Of a DNA stretch of 14,418 nt, positions 13,672-14,418 are shown one piece after another. Every line of letters starts with the position of its first letter. The first letter of the stretch is position 1. Origin of the DNA: Bacteroidota bacterium (GTDB lineage Bacteria > Bacteroidota > Ignavibacteria > UBA10030 > UBA8401); NCBI GenBank assembly GCA_023229405.1, contig JALNZH010000064.1:1-14418 (forward strand), read 5' to 3'. Under the pieces are notes generated by a model. That model worked only from the letters and a program-made list of their open reading frames with translations. It did no database searches and was not told the origin of the DNA. The position numbers were made by a program, and so were the translations under genes.

Positions 13672-14418
13672 ATGAAATCTTCGATACTTCTCTTCGTTTT
13701 AATAGTTGGATCTCTCGTTGCTCAACCGAAGCGGGAATTTCGTGCGGTATGGCTTGCGACGGTTTCAAACATCGATTGGCCATCCAATAAAAATCTTTCC
13801 GCCACCGAACAAAAAGCGGAGGCGGTCGCTATTCTCGACAAACACAAACAGAGTAATATCAATGCGGTCCTGCTTCAGGTGCGTCCTTCGTGCGACGCAA
13901 TGTATCAAAAAGGACTGGAACCTCTCTCCGAATATCTGGTCGGTGTGCAGGGTGGAAATCTCAGCAGTTATTATGATCCGCTGCAATTCTGGATTGACGA
14001 AGCGCATAAACGGGGAATGGAGTTGCATGCGTGGATAAATCCCTATCGATCAGTTGTTTCTTCTACAAGCAGTGTTCATTCTACGCATATCTCTAAAACC
14101 AAGCCGGAATGGAACATTACATACGGCAGCAGGCCGTACAAACTGCTCAATCCCGGAATTCCTGAAGTAAAAAATTATGTTACCAGCGTTATTATGGATA
14201 TTGTTCGCCGGTACGATATTGACGGTGTGCACTTCGACGACTATTTTTATCCGTATGATGGGATGACAACTCAGGATAGTGCAGCATTTGCAAATTATAA
14301 AGGTCAATTCACAAATATAGGCGACTGGAGACGGAATAATGTGAACAGCCTTATTGCGATGGTTCACGATAGCATAAAATCAATGAAGCCTTGGGTGAAA
14401 TTTGGTATTAGTCCTTTT
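13672..14418 (+). CDS. Putative glycoside hydrolase, GHL10 / DUF187 family, N-terminal part (3' end outside window)
   Basis: There are 249 residues to the window edge with no stop. A Sec signal peptide (MKSSILLFVLIVGSLVAQ) is followed directly by the family's opening EFRAVWLATVSNIDWPS (22-38). Further landmarks are NAVLLQVRPSCDAMY (64-78), YDPLQFWIDEAHKRGMELHAWINPYR (about 101-126), LLNPGIPEV (158-166), DIDGVHFDDYFYPY (182-195), WRRNNVN (219-225) and the FGISPF strand at the edge. These are the TIM-barrel strands of the GHL10 group; D188-D190 of the HFDDYFYPY motif are candidate catalytic acids. The protein is exported and probably acts on polysaccharide or peptidoglycan-type glycans. No strong RBS precedes ATG 13672, but this start gives the only good signal peptide. 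Confidence 0.93.
   Translation, partial: MKSSILLFVLIVGSLVAQPKREFRAVWLATVSNIDWPSNKNLSATEQKAEAVAILDKHKQSNINAVLLQVRPSCDAMYQKGLEPLSEYLVGVQGGNLSSYYDPLQFWIDEAHKRGMELHAWINPYRSVVSSTSSVHSTHISKTKPEWNITYGSRPYKLLNPGIPEVKNYVTSVIMDIVRRYDIDGVHFDDYFYPYDGMTTQDSAAFANYKGQFTNIGDWRRNNVNSLIAMVHDSIKSMKPWVKFGISPF

Overview
The window looks like a chromosome segment from the Bacteroidota/Ignavibacteriota/Chlorobi (FCB) side of the bacterial tree. That placement is inferred from gene content and protein style: a futalosine-type menaquinone gene, PorV/FadL-like barrels ending in Phe, Tyr/Trp/Pro-rich lipoproteins, a GHL10 hydrolase, and several starts without a clear Shine-Dalgarno sequence. No rRNA, tRNA, CRISPR array, phage gene or transposase was seen. 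Every substantial gene reads on the + strand.

Positions 1-3957 are a housekeeping cluster: the end of rimM, then trmD, rplS, an mqnA-family gene and recN. rimM/trmD and rplS/mqnA meet at GTGA stop/start overlaps. The trmD-rplS gap holds two small hairpins. The first 125 bases of the mqnA-like gene contain a strong terminator-shaped hairpin inside the reading frame.

Positions 3958-4600 are an accessory island. It has a frameshifted S23-type four-helix-bundle gene, arrays of imperfect 7-bp repeats in opposite orientation on either side, and a nested palindromic repeat. cysS follows at 4601-6043, then a secreted barrel-like protein of unknown role (6084-6848).

Positions 6849-10373 form a self-contained envelope transcription unit. 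It has a candidate sigma-70 promoter and leader hairpin, two adjacent lipoprotein genes with GCYT at the presumed acylation site (one Tyr/Pro-rich with internal repeats, one carrying a CXXCH motif), an OmpP1/FadL/PorV-like outer-membrane barrel, and a clear rho-independent terminator. This is the best candidate for an undescribed system. The three products are probably exported to the outer membrane, but their joint function cannot be read from the sequence.

Positions 10445-13354 carry a TPR / TerB-like / receiver protein whose phosphoacceptor Asp is replaced by Glu, a DinB-superfamily protein, and a CAX-family Ca2+/H+ antiporter. A non-coding stretch with palindromic, MITE-like sequence precedes a GHL10 (DUF187) putative glycoside hydrolase that runs off the right end.
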